DNA of 33,318 bases from an uncultured Oscillospiraceae bacterium (lineage in GTDB: Bacteria; Bacillota; Clostridia; Oscillospirales; Oscillospiraceae). The position numbers and the translations under genes are program-made. The notes beneath the pieces were generated by a model. That model saw only the letters and a list, made by a program, of their open reading frames with translations. It did not search any database and was not told the DNA's origin. Below, piece after piece: positions 14,766-22,482 of the stretch. The DNA lies in NCBI GenBank assembly GCA_900769835.1, contig CAAGIE010000064.1, positions 1 through 33,318 of the forward strand, given 5' to 3'. Each line of letters begins with the position of its first letter. The first letter of the stretch is position 1.

Positions 14766-14944
14766 AAGAACTGATCAACGGATTGGCGAAACTTCTGAAA
14801 GTAAAGACCATCGTGACCCTGGTGGTGATCAGCGTATTTGCGGCACTGGCTATGTCGGCTCGACTGCCTGCAGACAACGTGATGATCGTAGTGTCTATGG
14901 TGGTGTCGTTCTATTTCGGCACCCAGCACGAGAAGGATAAATAA
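14762..14944 (+). CDS. Holin-like protein
   Basis: The 60-residue protein has two hydrophobic segments (about 15-32 and 39-53), a short turn containing RLPADN, and a charged C-terminus (TQHEKDK). Small two-helix membrane proteins next to an amidase usually act as holins that release the endolysin through the membrane. It resembles small phage holins of Clostridia. The ATG overlaps the previous gene. It is the last gene of the cassette and is followed by tandem terminators. Confidence 0.72.
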   Translation: MKELINGLAKLLKVKTIVTLVVISVFAALAMSARLPADNVMIVVSMVVSFYFGTQHEKDK

Positions 14945-14955
14945 AAGACGAAAAA

Positions 14956-15008
14956 GGGCGGCCTCAGGGCCGCCCGATTATGTTTTTGCCCCGAAGCGGC
15001 AAATTTTT
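14956..15008 (+). terminator. Tandem terminators closing the phage-like cassette
   Basis: An 8-bp stem, GGGCGGCC (14956-14963) with GGCCGCCC (14968-14975), is followed by GATTATGTTTTT. A second stem pairs TTTGCC (14985-14990) with GGCAAA (14998-15003) and runs directly into TTTTT (15004-15008). The pair separates the cassette from the next promoter. Confidence 0.75.
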
Positions 15009-15085
15009 GTGAGAAAATCCCTCGAAATGGCAAAAAACGAGAAAAATCCCCTTTGTTTTTGTTCAACTAAACGACAGATATCTCG

Positions 15086-15114
15086 TTGACTTTTGCTTTT
15101 TTGTATTATATAAT
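15086..15114 (+). promoter_or_regulatory. Sigma-A promoter of the first giant surface protein
   Basis: TTGACT (15086-15091) and a perfect TATAAT (15109-15114) are separated by exactly 17 bases. Transcription would begin near 15121, leaving a leader of about 60 nt. It is among the best promoters in the window, which fits the highly biased codon use of the gene. Confidence 0.85.
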
Positions 15115-15120
15115 GTACAA

Positions 15121-15146
15121 GAGTATTTGTAGGACTATACCTACTC
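15121..15146 (+). promoter_or_regulatory. Overlapping inverted repeats at the predicted transcript start
   Basis: Just after the -10 box, GAGTA (15121-15125) pairs with TACTC (15142-15146), and GTAGG (15129-15133) pairs with CCTAC (15140-15144). The nested repeats could be an operator or a 5' stem protecting the mRNA. No regulator gene is adjacent. Confidence 0.4.
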
Positions 15147-15180
15147 ACTTTTAAGAACTCTGGAGAAAGGGGTTTTTCAA

Positions 15181-18100
15181 ATGAAAATGAGAACTCGTCG
15201 GATCCTCTCTCTGTTGCTTGTGCTGGCAATGGTTGTAGGATTCATCCCCGCCTTTGACTTGGGTGTCAAGGCTTCCGCAGCCGGAGAAGAAACTCCCGCG
15301 GAACCTACTGCTGCTGTCTATGCTTATGTGGCAGACATCAGCGAGTATCGTGTAAACACGGAAGTACACGATGCAAACAATGATGATAAGCACGATCTGA
15401 CCGCAGTGTATAGCGACTATCCTGCAAAGGAAGGCTATGTATTCGCAGGTTGGTTCGTGGATCAGTCCGGCAGTATGGAGGCAGCATTGCCTGCAGAAAT
15501 TACTTCCGGCGGCGCATACGCAAAGTTTGTGCCTGAAAGACTGATGAAGGCCGTAGCACAGGTCAGCATCACTACCGATTATACTACTGCAGCTTCCTCC
15601 CTGCGTTTTGTGGCAGCGGTGGACAGCCTGAACTATGCCCAGGTTGGCTTCAAGCTGAATAAGGAAGGCTCTGCAAAGACCTATTCCCATGCGACAGGCA
15701 AAGTGTATACTTCTCTGTCTGCAGCGCTGGAAGGCGGTTCTCTGAAGCCCGGTTATTTCGGTGAAGCGGCAAGCTATATGTATGCCCTGACCGTCACCGG
15801 CATTAAGGACCAGAGCGCCAACTATGTGGCAACTCCCTTCTGGATCACTCTGGACGGCACCAAGGTCGACCACATCCCCACTACCGAAAAGGCAGTTGAG
15901 ATGGGTATCAAGGCCAATGTGGCAGCCGGCAAGACCGAGATCCCCGAGAATATGACCTGGTACACCAATGCCAGCGTGTTGTACATCAGCAATGCCGAGG
16001 AATTCAAGGCTTTCGCCGAGATGACTAAGACCGACAATTTTGCCGGCAAGACTATCAAGTTGTCCGCTAACATCGACCTGAACCCCGGTGTTAAGTGGGC
16101 TGACATTACCGGCGCTTCCGGCGATGCATATGTTTGGCCCGGCTTGGGTACTCTGGATGTACCTTTTGCAGGTACTATCGATGGCTGCGGCCACACCATC
16201 AGCAAGCTGACTGCTAAGGCTACTGGTACTACTATCGGCTTCATCGTTGCTGCAAAGGGCGCAACCGTTAAGAACCTGACTCTGGATGCATCCTACATCC
16301 AGAACACCTCCGCAACCGGCACTGCTCATACCGGTGTGATCGCAGGTTGGTCTGACGGTATCACCATCGACAATGTTGTTGTCACCAAGGACGTTACCGT
16401 CAGAGGTGGCTACACTATGGGTCTGGTTGGTACTGCACAGACCGGCACCACCACCATCAAGAACTCCTGGTCCGCTATCACTATCCAGGCTAACTACAAC
16501 AACCTGGTTAACGTTGGCGGCTTCCTGGGTCACATGAACTCCACCGGCAAGTCCGTTGCAGTGATTGAGAACTGCTTGTTCACCGGTACCACTAAGGGTA
16601 CTTTCAAGACCGGCTCTTACGTTGGCGGTATCGTTGGTATCGGTGCTTACAACAACACCGTGACGATCACCGACACTCTGAGCGCTGGTAACATTAACGC
16701 TGTTGCAGGCGTTACCGTTTACAACGGCACCTGCTATGTTGGCTCCGTTATTGCTAACACCCCCGGTAACGGCAAGGGTACATATACCGATGTTTACGCT
16801 ACCAACGAGTGCGCTCCTGCTGCAATCGCAGCCGGCACCAAGTACACCGGCACAGTGACTTTGGTTGCCAATGCAGATATCCAGGGTTACAATGCTTTCA
16901 CCAATGCAAGTGGTCTGGACTACGCAAATAGTTGGGCAGCACAGCAGGGCGGCATTCCTGTTCCTAAGGTGTTTGCAGAAAACAACGGCGTGGATATCTC
17001 TTGGTACGACAGCACCAAGACCGAGTTCGTCATCACCACTGCAGCACAGCTCAATGGTCTTGTGTATCTGTCTAAGACCAACACCTTCGCAGGCAAGACT
17101 GTGAAGCTGGGCGCAGATATTACTTATAACACCGGCAATGCCGCAGACTGGGCAACCACTGCACCTGCATATTCCTGGTCTCCCATTGGCGACAGTGCCG
17201 ACGGCTGGAAGGGTACCTTCGACGGCCAGAACCACACCATTTCCGGTCTGTACTGCAGCAACACCGGCTACGCTACCTTCATTGCAAGAATGTATGCAGG
17301 CGGTGCGCTGAAGAACGTTAAGATCGTGAACTCCTACTTCGTCAGCACCGGTACCGGCGACTCCTTCCATAACGGCGCAGGTATCCTGGGTCGTGTGACC
17401 GGCGCACCGACCATTACCGGCATCTACACCGACGCCTACCTGAAGGGCGTTAAGGGCGTAGGTATTATTGCCTTCTCCGATTCCGGCGCCAACACCATCA
17501 CCAACTGCTGGTTTGACGGCACCATCGATGTGACCGGCGCCACCAACGTTGGCGGTATCGTCGGTTCTGTGGCGAACAGCGTTACCCATACCATTTCCAA
17601 CTGCTTGTTCACCGGCACGGTGACCGGCACCGTCGGCGGCAGCGCTTATGTTGGCGGTATTTACGGCATCGCCCCCTATAGCGCAAAGGTCAACATGACC
17701 AACTGCCTGGTGGCCGGCGATATGACCGGCGCGACCGGTTCCGGCAAGATCGGCGCTATCGCCGGTAACGTCCCCGGCGGTAACGGCTCCACCCATACCA
17801 ATGTTTACGCAACCGCTGAGACCCACGCAAATCTGGCAGGTGCAGGCGGCACACTGAGCAAGTTCACCGTTACCGCTGTTGCTGAGGCAAACATTCTGGG
17901 TGACGGCGCAAAGAGCGTGCTCACCGGCCTGACCTTCAACAACCCCCTCAATGCACAAGGCTGGTACACTCGTGAGAACGATGTTCCCGCATTCGGTCAG
18001 TATACCATCGAAGGCGTAGACGTTTCCTGGTACGATGAAAGCGCAACTGAATTCGTCCTGATGGACGAGGCAGATCTGTTCGGCTTTGTGTACCTGTGTA

Positions 18101-21100
18101 ACACCAGCGGCCTGAATTTCTCCGGCAAGACTGTAAAGCTTGGCGCAGATATGGTTCTCAATACCGGCGACGCAACCACTTGGGGCGCAACTGCTCCTGC
18201 AAATGCATGGACTCCCATTAAAGCCTTCAGCGGTACCTTCGATGGTCAGAACCATACCATTTCCGGTCTGTATCTGAAATCTACCGCAACGGACTATGAC
18301 GGCATGTTCAAGCTCAACAGCGGCGCGATCAAGAACTTTACTCTTACAAATAGTTATGTTTCCGGCTCCGGTAAGCTGGGCGCAGTGGTCGGCGCTATCG
18401 ACAACGGCAGCGTCACCAATGTCCATGTAAATGCAACTGTGGCAGGCGGCAACTATGTGGGCGGCCTGATCGGCTACCACGGTGGCGGCGGTGCTATTAC
18501 CATCGATGGCTGTAGCTTTGACGGCGCAATTACCGGCGCTTCCTACCTGGGCGGTATCCTGGGCTTCAGACAGAATGCCGGCAATGAGACCATTAAGAAC
18601 TGTACTGTTTCCGGCACGATTTCCGGCACCGGCAACCGCATCGGCGGTGTTGCAGGCTTCAGCCAGAACACCAGCGGTACGATCACTGTGGAAAATTGTA
18701 CTGTAGATGCCACCATCAGCAACACCAGCACTGCTCAGAGTGATATGGGTGGTATCCTGGGTTGCTATCTGGCAGCAACAGTCACTGTTAATAATTGTCA
18801 TTATACCGGCAATATGACTGCCGGCGCATACGGCAGCGGTGGTATCGTCGGCGCACAGAAGACCAATACCACCATTGAAAACTGTTCCTTCACCGGTGAG
18901 ATCATCGGCGCTAACCACTGGATCGGCGGTATGGTCGGCTATGTCTATGGCGGCACCATCACCCTGGTGAACAATATGTCCACCGGTCATATTGTTTCCC
19001 AGCATAGTTCCAACAGCGCTGTTGGCTCTTTGATCGGTCGTAACAATGGCGGTACTGTGAATGCAACCGGCTGTTACGGTGTTCTCAATGCATACTATAA
19101 GACCTCTACCTTGAAGGAATCTCAGGTCGGTCAGGGCACGGTTAACGGCTCGACTGCTCTGATCAACAACAAGGTCCGGGATCTGATGGAAGCATATTAC
19201 AACGCAGGCGTTGTGCTGGACTTCTCCAATAACATGGGCAGCTACTACGCAAACTCCAGCTTTGAGATCTCCAACCTGGGTCAGCTGGCAGCGTTCGATG
19301 TGATGGGTCAGGCTTATGACTTCAGCGGCAAGACCGTGAAGCTGACTGCTGATATCACCGTCAACGAAGGCGACGCAAATGACTGGACGATCCTGGCACC
19401 CAGCATCAAATGGATGCCCATCGGCGGTCTGTCCAGCACCAAGTTCGCTGGTACCTTTGACGGTCAGGGTCACACCATTTCCGGTATCTACTGCGCACAC
19501 AACGGCGGCAACTCCATGGGTCTGTTCCGTGAGGTTTCCGGCACTCTGACCAACTTCAAACTGGTCAACTCTTACTTTGCCAATACCATTGACACCACTT
19601 GGGGCTACAACGGCGGTATCGTTGCTGCTCTGACCGGCGGCACCCTGTCCAAGGTTTATACTGATGCGATCGTGGAGACTGTCGGCGCTTACGCAGGTGG
19701 CCTGGTTGGTTACACCACCGGCACCACCGCAACCATTTCCCAGTGTGTGTTCGACGGCGTGCTCAATGCCCGTTGCTATGTGGATCATGCTTGTGACAAC
19801 CAGTACGGCGCGATCCGCGCCCACGCCCGTTATGTGGGCGGCGTGGTTGGCAATTTGGCCGCAACCAATACCATCGTTAAGGATTGTGTTGTGACCGCAA
19901 CCATTCTCAATACCGATAACGGCGCACACCGCACCGGCGGTATCATCGGCGGCGCTTACGACAGCGGCAAGACGGCTACCATCACCGGTTGCTTCTCCCT
20001 GGCTGATTTCCGTGCTGATGTAAACTCCTACCACTTCAATATGATCATGGATGCCCGTAACAATAGCGGCACCACGCAGCCCACCAATGCGGCAACTCTG
20101 TACACCGACAACTATGTGCTGACTGCTCAGCTGCACACTCTGGCAGGCGCAGTGCTGAATGACGGTGGCAATTTGACCGGTGGTAATCAGGTTTCCTCCA
20201 GCACGATCCGCTATACCGCAGATGAGATGGCAAACAAGGTCGGCTACGCCGCACTGGCAACCAATAACCTGGACTTCGTGAACATCTGGAAGTTCAATAA
20301 GAACGCACTGCCCACTCTGCAGTGGCTCTCCGGTGCAAACGAAACCGGCGATCTGAACTTCCACTACCTGACCACTGAAGAGGGCGGTAAGCTCCTGAGC
20401 GTCTCTATGCCCAACGGCACCTACGACCAGTATGTGGATATGACTGTTGTGGAGTCCGAGGCCGGCAAGGGCACCTATACCGACGACAACGGTGACCAGC
20501 AACCCTACCTCCACCTGACTCAGGTGAACGATGCTCCCGTTGAGTTTAAGGACATCTTCTATGGCGCAGGTACCTACCTGACTAAGTACACCGGCACCAC
20601 CCTGGCAGATACTCAGGCTCTGGTTGCGCAGATGAAGGCATTCGGCTTTACCGAGTACACCACCAGCACCCTGAGCGACGGCGATGTGACCTACACTGCT
20701 CTGACCTTCGGTGACTATGTCTATGCTGTTACCTACTTCGCAAATACCCAGGAGACCTACATTTCTGCATCCGAAGAGCAGAAGCTGTCTCCCTACATGA
20801 ACGAGACCTACTACCAGACCGCAGTGAACACTGCTATGGGCGAGCCCAGCGGTCAGTTCAGCGATGTGACCATCACCTCTGTTGCGCTGGATAACGGTGG
20901 CGATGCCTTCATCATCCGCCTGAAGAATGGCCACTACATTATTGTGGACGGCGGTACCAACCGTCAGTCCGACCGTGACAGAATTGCCGAAGCACTGGGT
21001 GCAACGACTGCATCTGATGGAACAAAGCAACCTCAGATTGTGGTGGATGCCTGGTTCTTCACCCACTCTCACGCTGACCACGCAGGTATCTTCAGAGGCG

Positions 21101-22122
21101 GCATCTACGGTGCAATGCAGGTTGACGTTTACATCAAGGGCTTCTACTACAACTTCACCGAGAAGTGGCACCAGGATGCCCAGATCAAGATTGGCGGAAC
21201 GGAAGCCGCACCCGTTTATACCGATGGTTATGCGAATGCCGCATACTACTGGGAGAACCAGGATGAAGAAACCGGTATCAGCTACTACCGTAAGGGCATC
21301 GGCGACAGCAGTGAATTCTGGGTAGAGTACACTGCAACCCATAAGACTGCTGCCAACGTCAATACTCCTGCTTGGGGTTCTGCAGGCATTCCCATCTACC
21401 GTGTCCAGGCCGGTCAGAAGTTCTACTTCGACGGCATCACCGTGGAAGTTCCCTATACTCAGGAGCAGGTTCAGCCCAGCGAAATGCACTTGGATCTGAA
21501 CGGCACCGGTTCCTGGTTCCTGTTCACCGATGACTACGGCCAGACCTTCCTGGACGCAGGTGACGCAGAGCGCTTCAACGCCGTACAGGTTACCGAGCTG
21601 TACTCTGCTGACTACGCCCTCTTCGGCGCCGATGTGGGTAAGACCTTCCACCACGGCCTGAACCCCCTGGTTGAGTTCACCGGCACTTATGGCGAGACTC
21701 CTTCCGGAAGCACTGCAAGCCACTACAATTATGATCTGGTGGATAAGATCTACGGTATCAACAGCGCCTACGGCGATGGCCAGCAAACTCAGTTTGCCTT
21801 CGTTACCAAGACCTCCGGAGCTGGCTTTATCAGCATCTGCGGTTACACCACCAATGGCGGTTCCCAGAGAGACCTCTCCATCCACGAGATGCGTTACTTG
21901 TTCGGCTACGATCTGGGTGTAAGATCCTACAATGTTAAAAATTATAAGACTACTGCAAATCCCATTCCCTTCTCTGCTTACGGTGGCAAATTCGAAAAGG
22001 ATGGCTACACCGATACCTTTGAGGGCACTACCATCGTCACAATGAGCGAGAGTGGCATTACCTGGGATAAGCACCATACCACAAAGGTCTACGACCAGAA
22101 TGGCAATAAACTTTACAATTAA
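15181..22122 (+). CDS. Giant secreted protein: beta-helix repeats plus C-terminal metallo-beta-lactamase domain
   Basis: The 2313-residue protein has a signal peptide (residues 1-34, ending near KASA), then a module at about 40-245 with an InlB-repeat-like YPAKEGYVFAGW segment. Four blocks start near 260, 608, 950 and 1355, each with a GKTVKLGADI strand and an FDGQ-HTISGLY signature, and are followed by GLUG-like glycine-rich beta-helix turns. A linker module (about 1730-1890) leads to an MBL domain: VDGG at 1922-1925, HSHADH at 1962-1967, DAGD at 2125-2128 and HHG at 2157-2159. Metal ligands look complete, as in ComEC-type and phosphorylcholine esterase domains. No LPXTG, S-layer or dockerin anchor was seen. 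The substrate is unknown. GAGAAAGGGG provides the ribosome site. Confidence 0.85.
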   Translation: MKMRTRRILSLLLVLAMVVGFIPAFDLGVKASAAGEETPAEPTAAVYAYVADISEYRVNTEVHDANNDDKHDLTAVYSDYPAKEGYVFAGWFVDQSGSMEAALPAEITSGGAYAKFVPERLMKAVAQVSITTDYTTAASSLRFVAAVDSLNYAQVGFKLNKEGSAKTYSHATGKVYTSLSAALEGGSLKPGYFGEAASYMYALTVTGIKDQSANYVATPFWITLDGTKVDHIPTTEKAVEMGIKANVAAGKTEIPENMTWYTNASVLYISNAEEFKAFAEMTKTDNFAGKTIKLSANIDLNPGVKWADITGASGDAYVWPGLGTLDVPFAGTIDGCGHTISKLTAKATGTTIGFIVAAKGATVKNLTLDASYIQNTSATGTAHTGVIAGWSDGITIDNVVVTKDVTVRGGYTMGLVGTAQTGTTTIKNSWSAITIQANYNNLVNVGGFLGHMNSTGKSVAVIENCLFTGTTKGTFKTGSYVGGIVGIGAYNNTVTITDTLSAGNINAVAGVTVYNGTCYVGSVIANTPGNGKGTYTDVYATNECAPAAIAAGTKYTGTVTLVANADIQGYNAFTNASGLDYANSWAAQQGGIPVPKVFAENNGVDISWYDSTKTEFVITTAAQLNGLVYLSKTNTFAGKTVKLGADITYNTGNAADWATTAPAYSWSPIGDSADGWKGTFDGQNHTISGLYCSNTGYATFIARMYAGGALKNVKIVNSYFVSTGTGDSFHNGAGILGRVTGAPTITGIYTDAYLKGVKGVGIIAFSDSGANTITNCWFDGTIDVTGATNVGGIVGSVANSVTHTISNCLFTGTVTGTVGGSAYVGGIYGIAPYSAKVNMTNCLVAGDMTGATGSGKIGAIAGNVPGGNGSTHTNVYATAETHANLAGAGGTLSKFTVTAVAEANILGDGAKSVLTGLTFNNPLNAQGWYTRENDVPAFGQYTIEGVDVSWYDESATEFVLMDEADLFGFVYLCNTSGLNFSGKTVKLGADMVLNTGDATTWGATAPANAWTPIKAFSGTFDGQNHTISGLYLKSTATDYDGMFKLNSGAIKNFTLTNSYVSGSGKLGAVVGAIDNGSVTNVHVNATVAGGNYVGGLIGYHGGGGAITIDGCSFDGAITGASYLGGILGFRQNAGNETIKNCTVSGTISGTGNRIGGVAGFSQNTSGTITVENCTVDATISNTSTAQSDMGGILGCYLAATVTVNNCHYTGNMTAGAYGSGGIVGAQKTNTTIENCSFTGEIIGANHWIGGMVGYVYGGTITLVNNMSTGHIVSQHSSNSAVGSLIGRNNGGTVNATGCYGVLNAYYKTSTLKESQVGQGTVNGSTALINNKVRDLMEAYYNAGVVLDFSNNMGSYYANSSFEISNLGQLAAFDVMGQAYDFSGKTVKLTADITVNEGDANDWTILAPSIKWMPIGGLSSTKFAGTFDGQGHTISGIYCAHNGGNSMGLFREVSGTLTNFKLVNSYFANTIDTTWGYNGGIVAALTGGTLSKVYTDAIVETVGAYAGGLVGYTTGTTATISQCVFDGVLNARCYVDHACDNQYGAIRAHARYVGGVVGNLAATNTIVKDCVVTATILNTDNGAHRTGGIIGGAYDSGKTATITGCFSLADFRADVNSYHFNMIMDARNNSGTTQPTNAATLYTDNYVLTAQLHTLAGAVLNDGGNLTGGNQVSSSTIRYTADEMANKVGYAALATNNLDFVNIWKFNKNALPTLQWLSGANETGDLNFHYLTTEEGGKLLSVSMPNGTYDQYVDMTVVESEAGKGTYTDDNGDQQPYLHLTQVNDAPVEFKDIFYGAGTYLTKYTGTTLADTQALVAQMKAFGFTEYTTSTLSDGDVTYTALTFGDYVYAVTYFANTQETYISASEEQKLSPYMNETYYQTAVNTAMGEPSGQFSDVTITSVALDNGGDAFIIRLKNGHYIIVDGGTNRQSDRDRIAEALGATTASDGTKQPQIVVDAWFFTHSHADHAGIFRGGIYGAMQVDVYIKGFYYNFTEKWHQDAQIKIGGTEAAPVYTDGYANAAYYWENQDEETGISYYRKGIGDSSEFWVEYTATHKTAANVNTPAWGSAGIPIYRVQAGQKFYFDGITVEVPYTQEQVQPSEMHLDLNGTGSWFLFTDDYGQTFLDAGDAERFNAVQVTELYSADYALFGADVGKTFHHGLNPLVEFTGTYGETPSGSTASHYNYDLVDKIYGINSAYGDGQQTQFAFVTKTSGAGFISICGYTTNGGSQRDLSIHEMRYLFGYDLGVRSYNVKNYKTTANPIPFSAYGGKFEKDGYTDTFEGTTIVTMSESGITWDKHHTTKVYDQNGNKLYN
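15958..20340 (+). repeat. Four beta-helix/GLUG-like repeat blocks in the first giant protein
   Basis: Blocks begin with WY or YY segments at about 15958, 17002, 18028 and 19243. Each runs FaGKTvKL-adI, then W-PIG, then GTFDGQ-HTISG, then a ladder of glycine-rich turns such as VGGI and IENC-F-G. The motifs recur in the second giant gene. They are protein-level repeats that probably build a long beta-helical stalk. Confidence 0.75.
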
Positions 22123-22137
22123 TTGGAGGTGAAAGCT

Positions 22138-22272
22138 TTGTCTTTGAAAGAAGCACTTTATGAAGCGCCGGATGTTGAAGAGATCGTTTTCGCTTCCGTA
22201 GATGCCATCGCCCTTTCCGAGGGCGTGGACGATGAAGACGATACCGTCGGTGACGACTGGTTCGAATTCTGA
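22138..22272 (+). CDS. 44-residue acidic peptide, unknown function
   Basis: A TTG start 6 bases after GGAGGTG opens a 44-codon frame, 15 bases downstream of the first giant gene and before a strong terminator. The peptide begins MSLKEALYEAPDVEEIVFAS and ends in an acidic run with aromatic tail (DDEDDTVGDDWFEF). It has no signal peptide, no membrane segment and only Ser/Thr, not Cys, as modifiable residues. No peptide-modifying enzyme or exporter is nearby. It does not match a family I know. Because it shares the transcript of the giant protein, it may be a chaperone-like or regulatory partner, but that is a guess. The ribosome site and terminator support it as a gene. Confidence 0.65.
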   Translation: MSLKEALYEAPDVEEIVFASVDAIALSEGVDDEDDTVGDDWFEF

Positions 22273-22287
22273 TCGGCAAACAACCTG

Positions 22288-22321
22288 AAAACCCCCGACT
22301 GTTTCGGCAGTCGGGGGTTTT
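22288..22321 (+). terminator. Terminator after the first giant gene and acidic peptide
   Basis: AAACCCCCGACTG (22289-22301) pairs with CAGTCGGGGGTTT (22308-22320) around a TTTCGG loop, ending in a T-run. The strong GC stem closes the first two-gene unit. Confidence 0.85.
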
Positions 22322-22411
22322 ACTTTATACATTATAATATATAGAGACTGCGCCGTGGGAAAATGGGCGAAAAGTGCAAATAATCTTTCTTTTTTAGGGG
22401 AAATTGCATAA

Positions 22412-22440
22412 TTGACGGGGAAGAGCGTTTGTGTTAAAAT
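22412..22440 (+). promoter_or_regulatory. Sigma-A promoter of the second giant gene
   Basis: TTGACG (22412-22417) and TAAAAT (22435-22440) are 17 bases apart, and TGT directly before the -10 gives an extended -10. It lies 42 bases before the start codon and so drives the second giant gene independently of the first. Confidence 0.75.
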
Positions 22441-22482
22441 GTATGCGTGAAAATAGCGAAACCCAGGAAAGGGGAAACTTTT

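Larger units (their letters stand above)
961..15008 (+). mobile_element. Compact phage-derived head-tail-lysis cassette (gene transfer agent-like or domesticated prophage)
   Basis: All genes from terminase to holin lie on one strand in canonical siphovirus order: packaging, portal, scaffold, capsid, connectors, tail tube, chaperones, tape measure, tail tip, endolysin, holin. They span about 14 kb between a host ribosomal promoter and a host surface-protein promoter. No integrase, excisionase, repressor, replication or recombination gene is present, and no attachment-site repeats were found by eye. Reading frames all look intact. The pattern resembles gene transfer agents more than an ordinary temperate phage, but a degraded prophage that lost its early region is also possible. 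Function is inferred from gene content. Confidence 0.75.

Noticed and set aside
823..15080. Attachment-site direct repeats at the cassette ends
   Set aside because: Comparing the sequence before 961 with that after 14945 by eye gave no convincing shared core. A computed repeat search would be decisive.
22447..22482. An earlier start for the second giant gene
   Set aside because: It would place twelve residues before a typical signal peptide and lacks a ribosome site; the ATG at 22483 has both in order.
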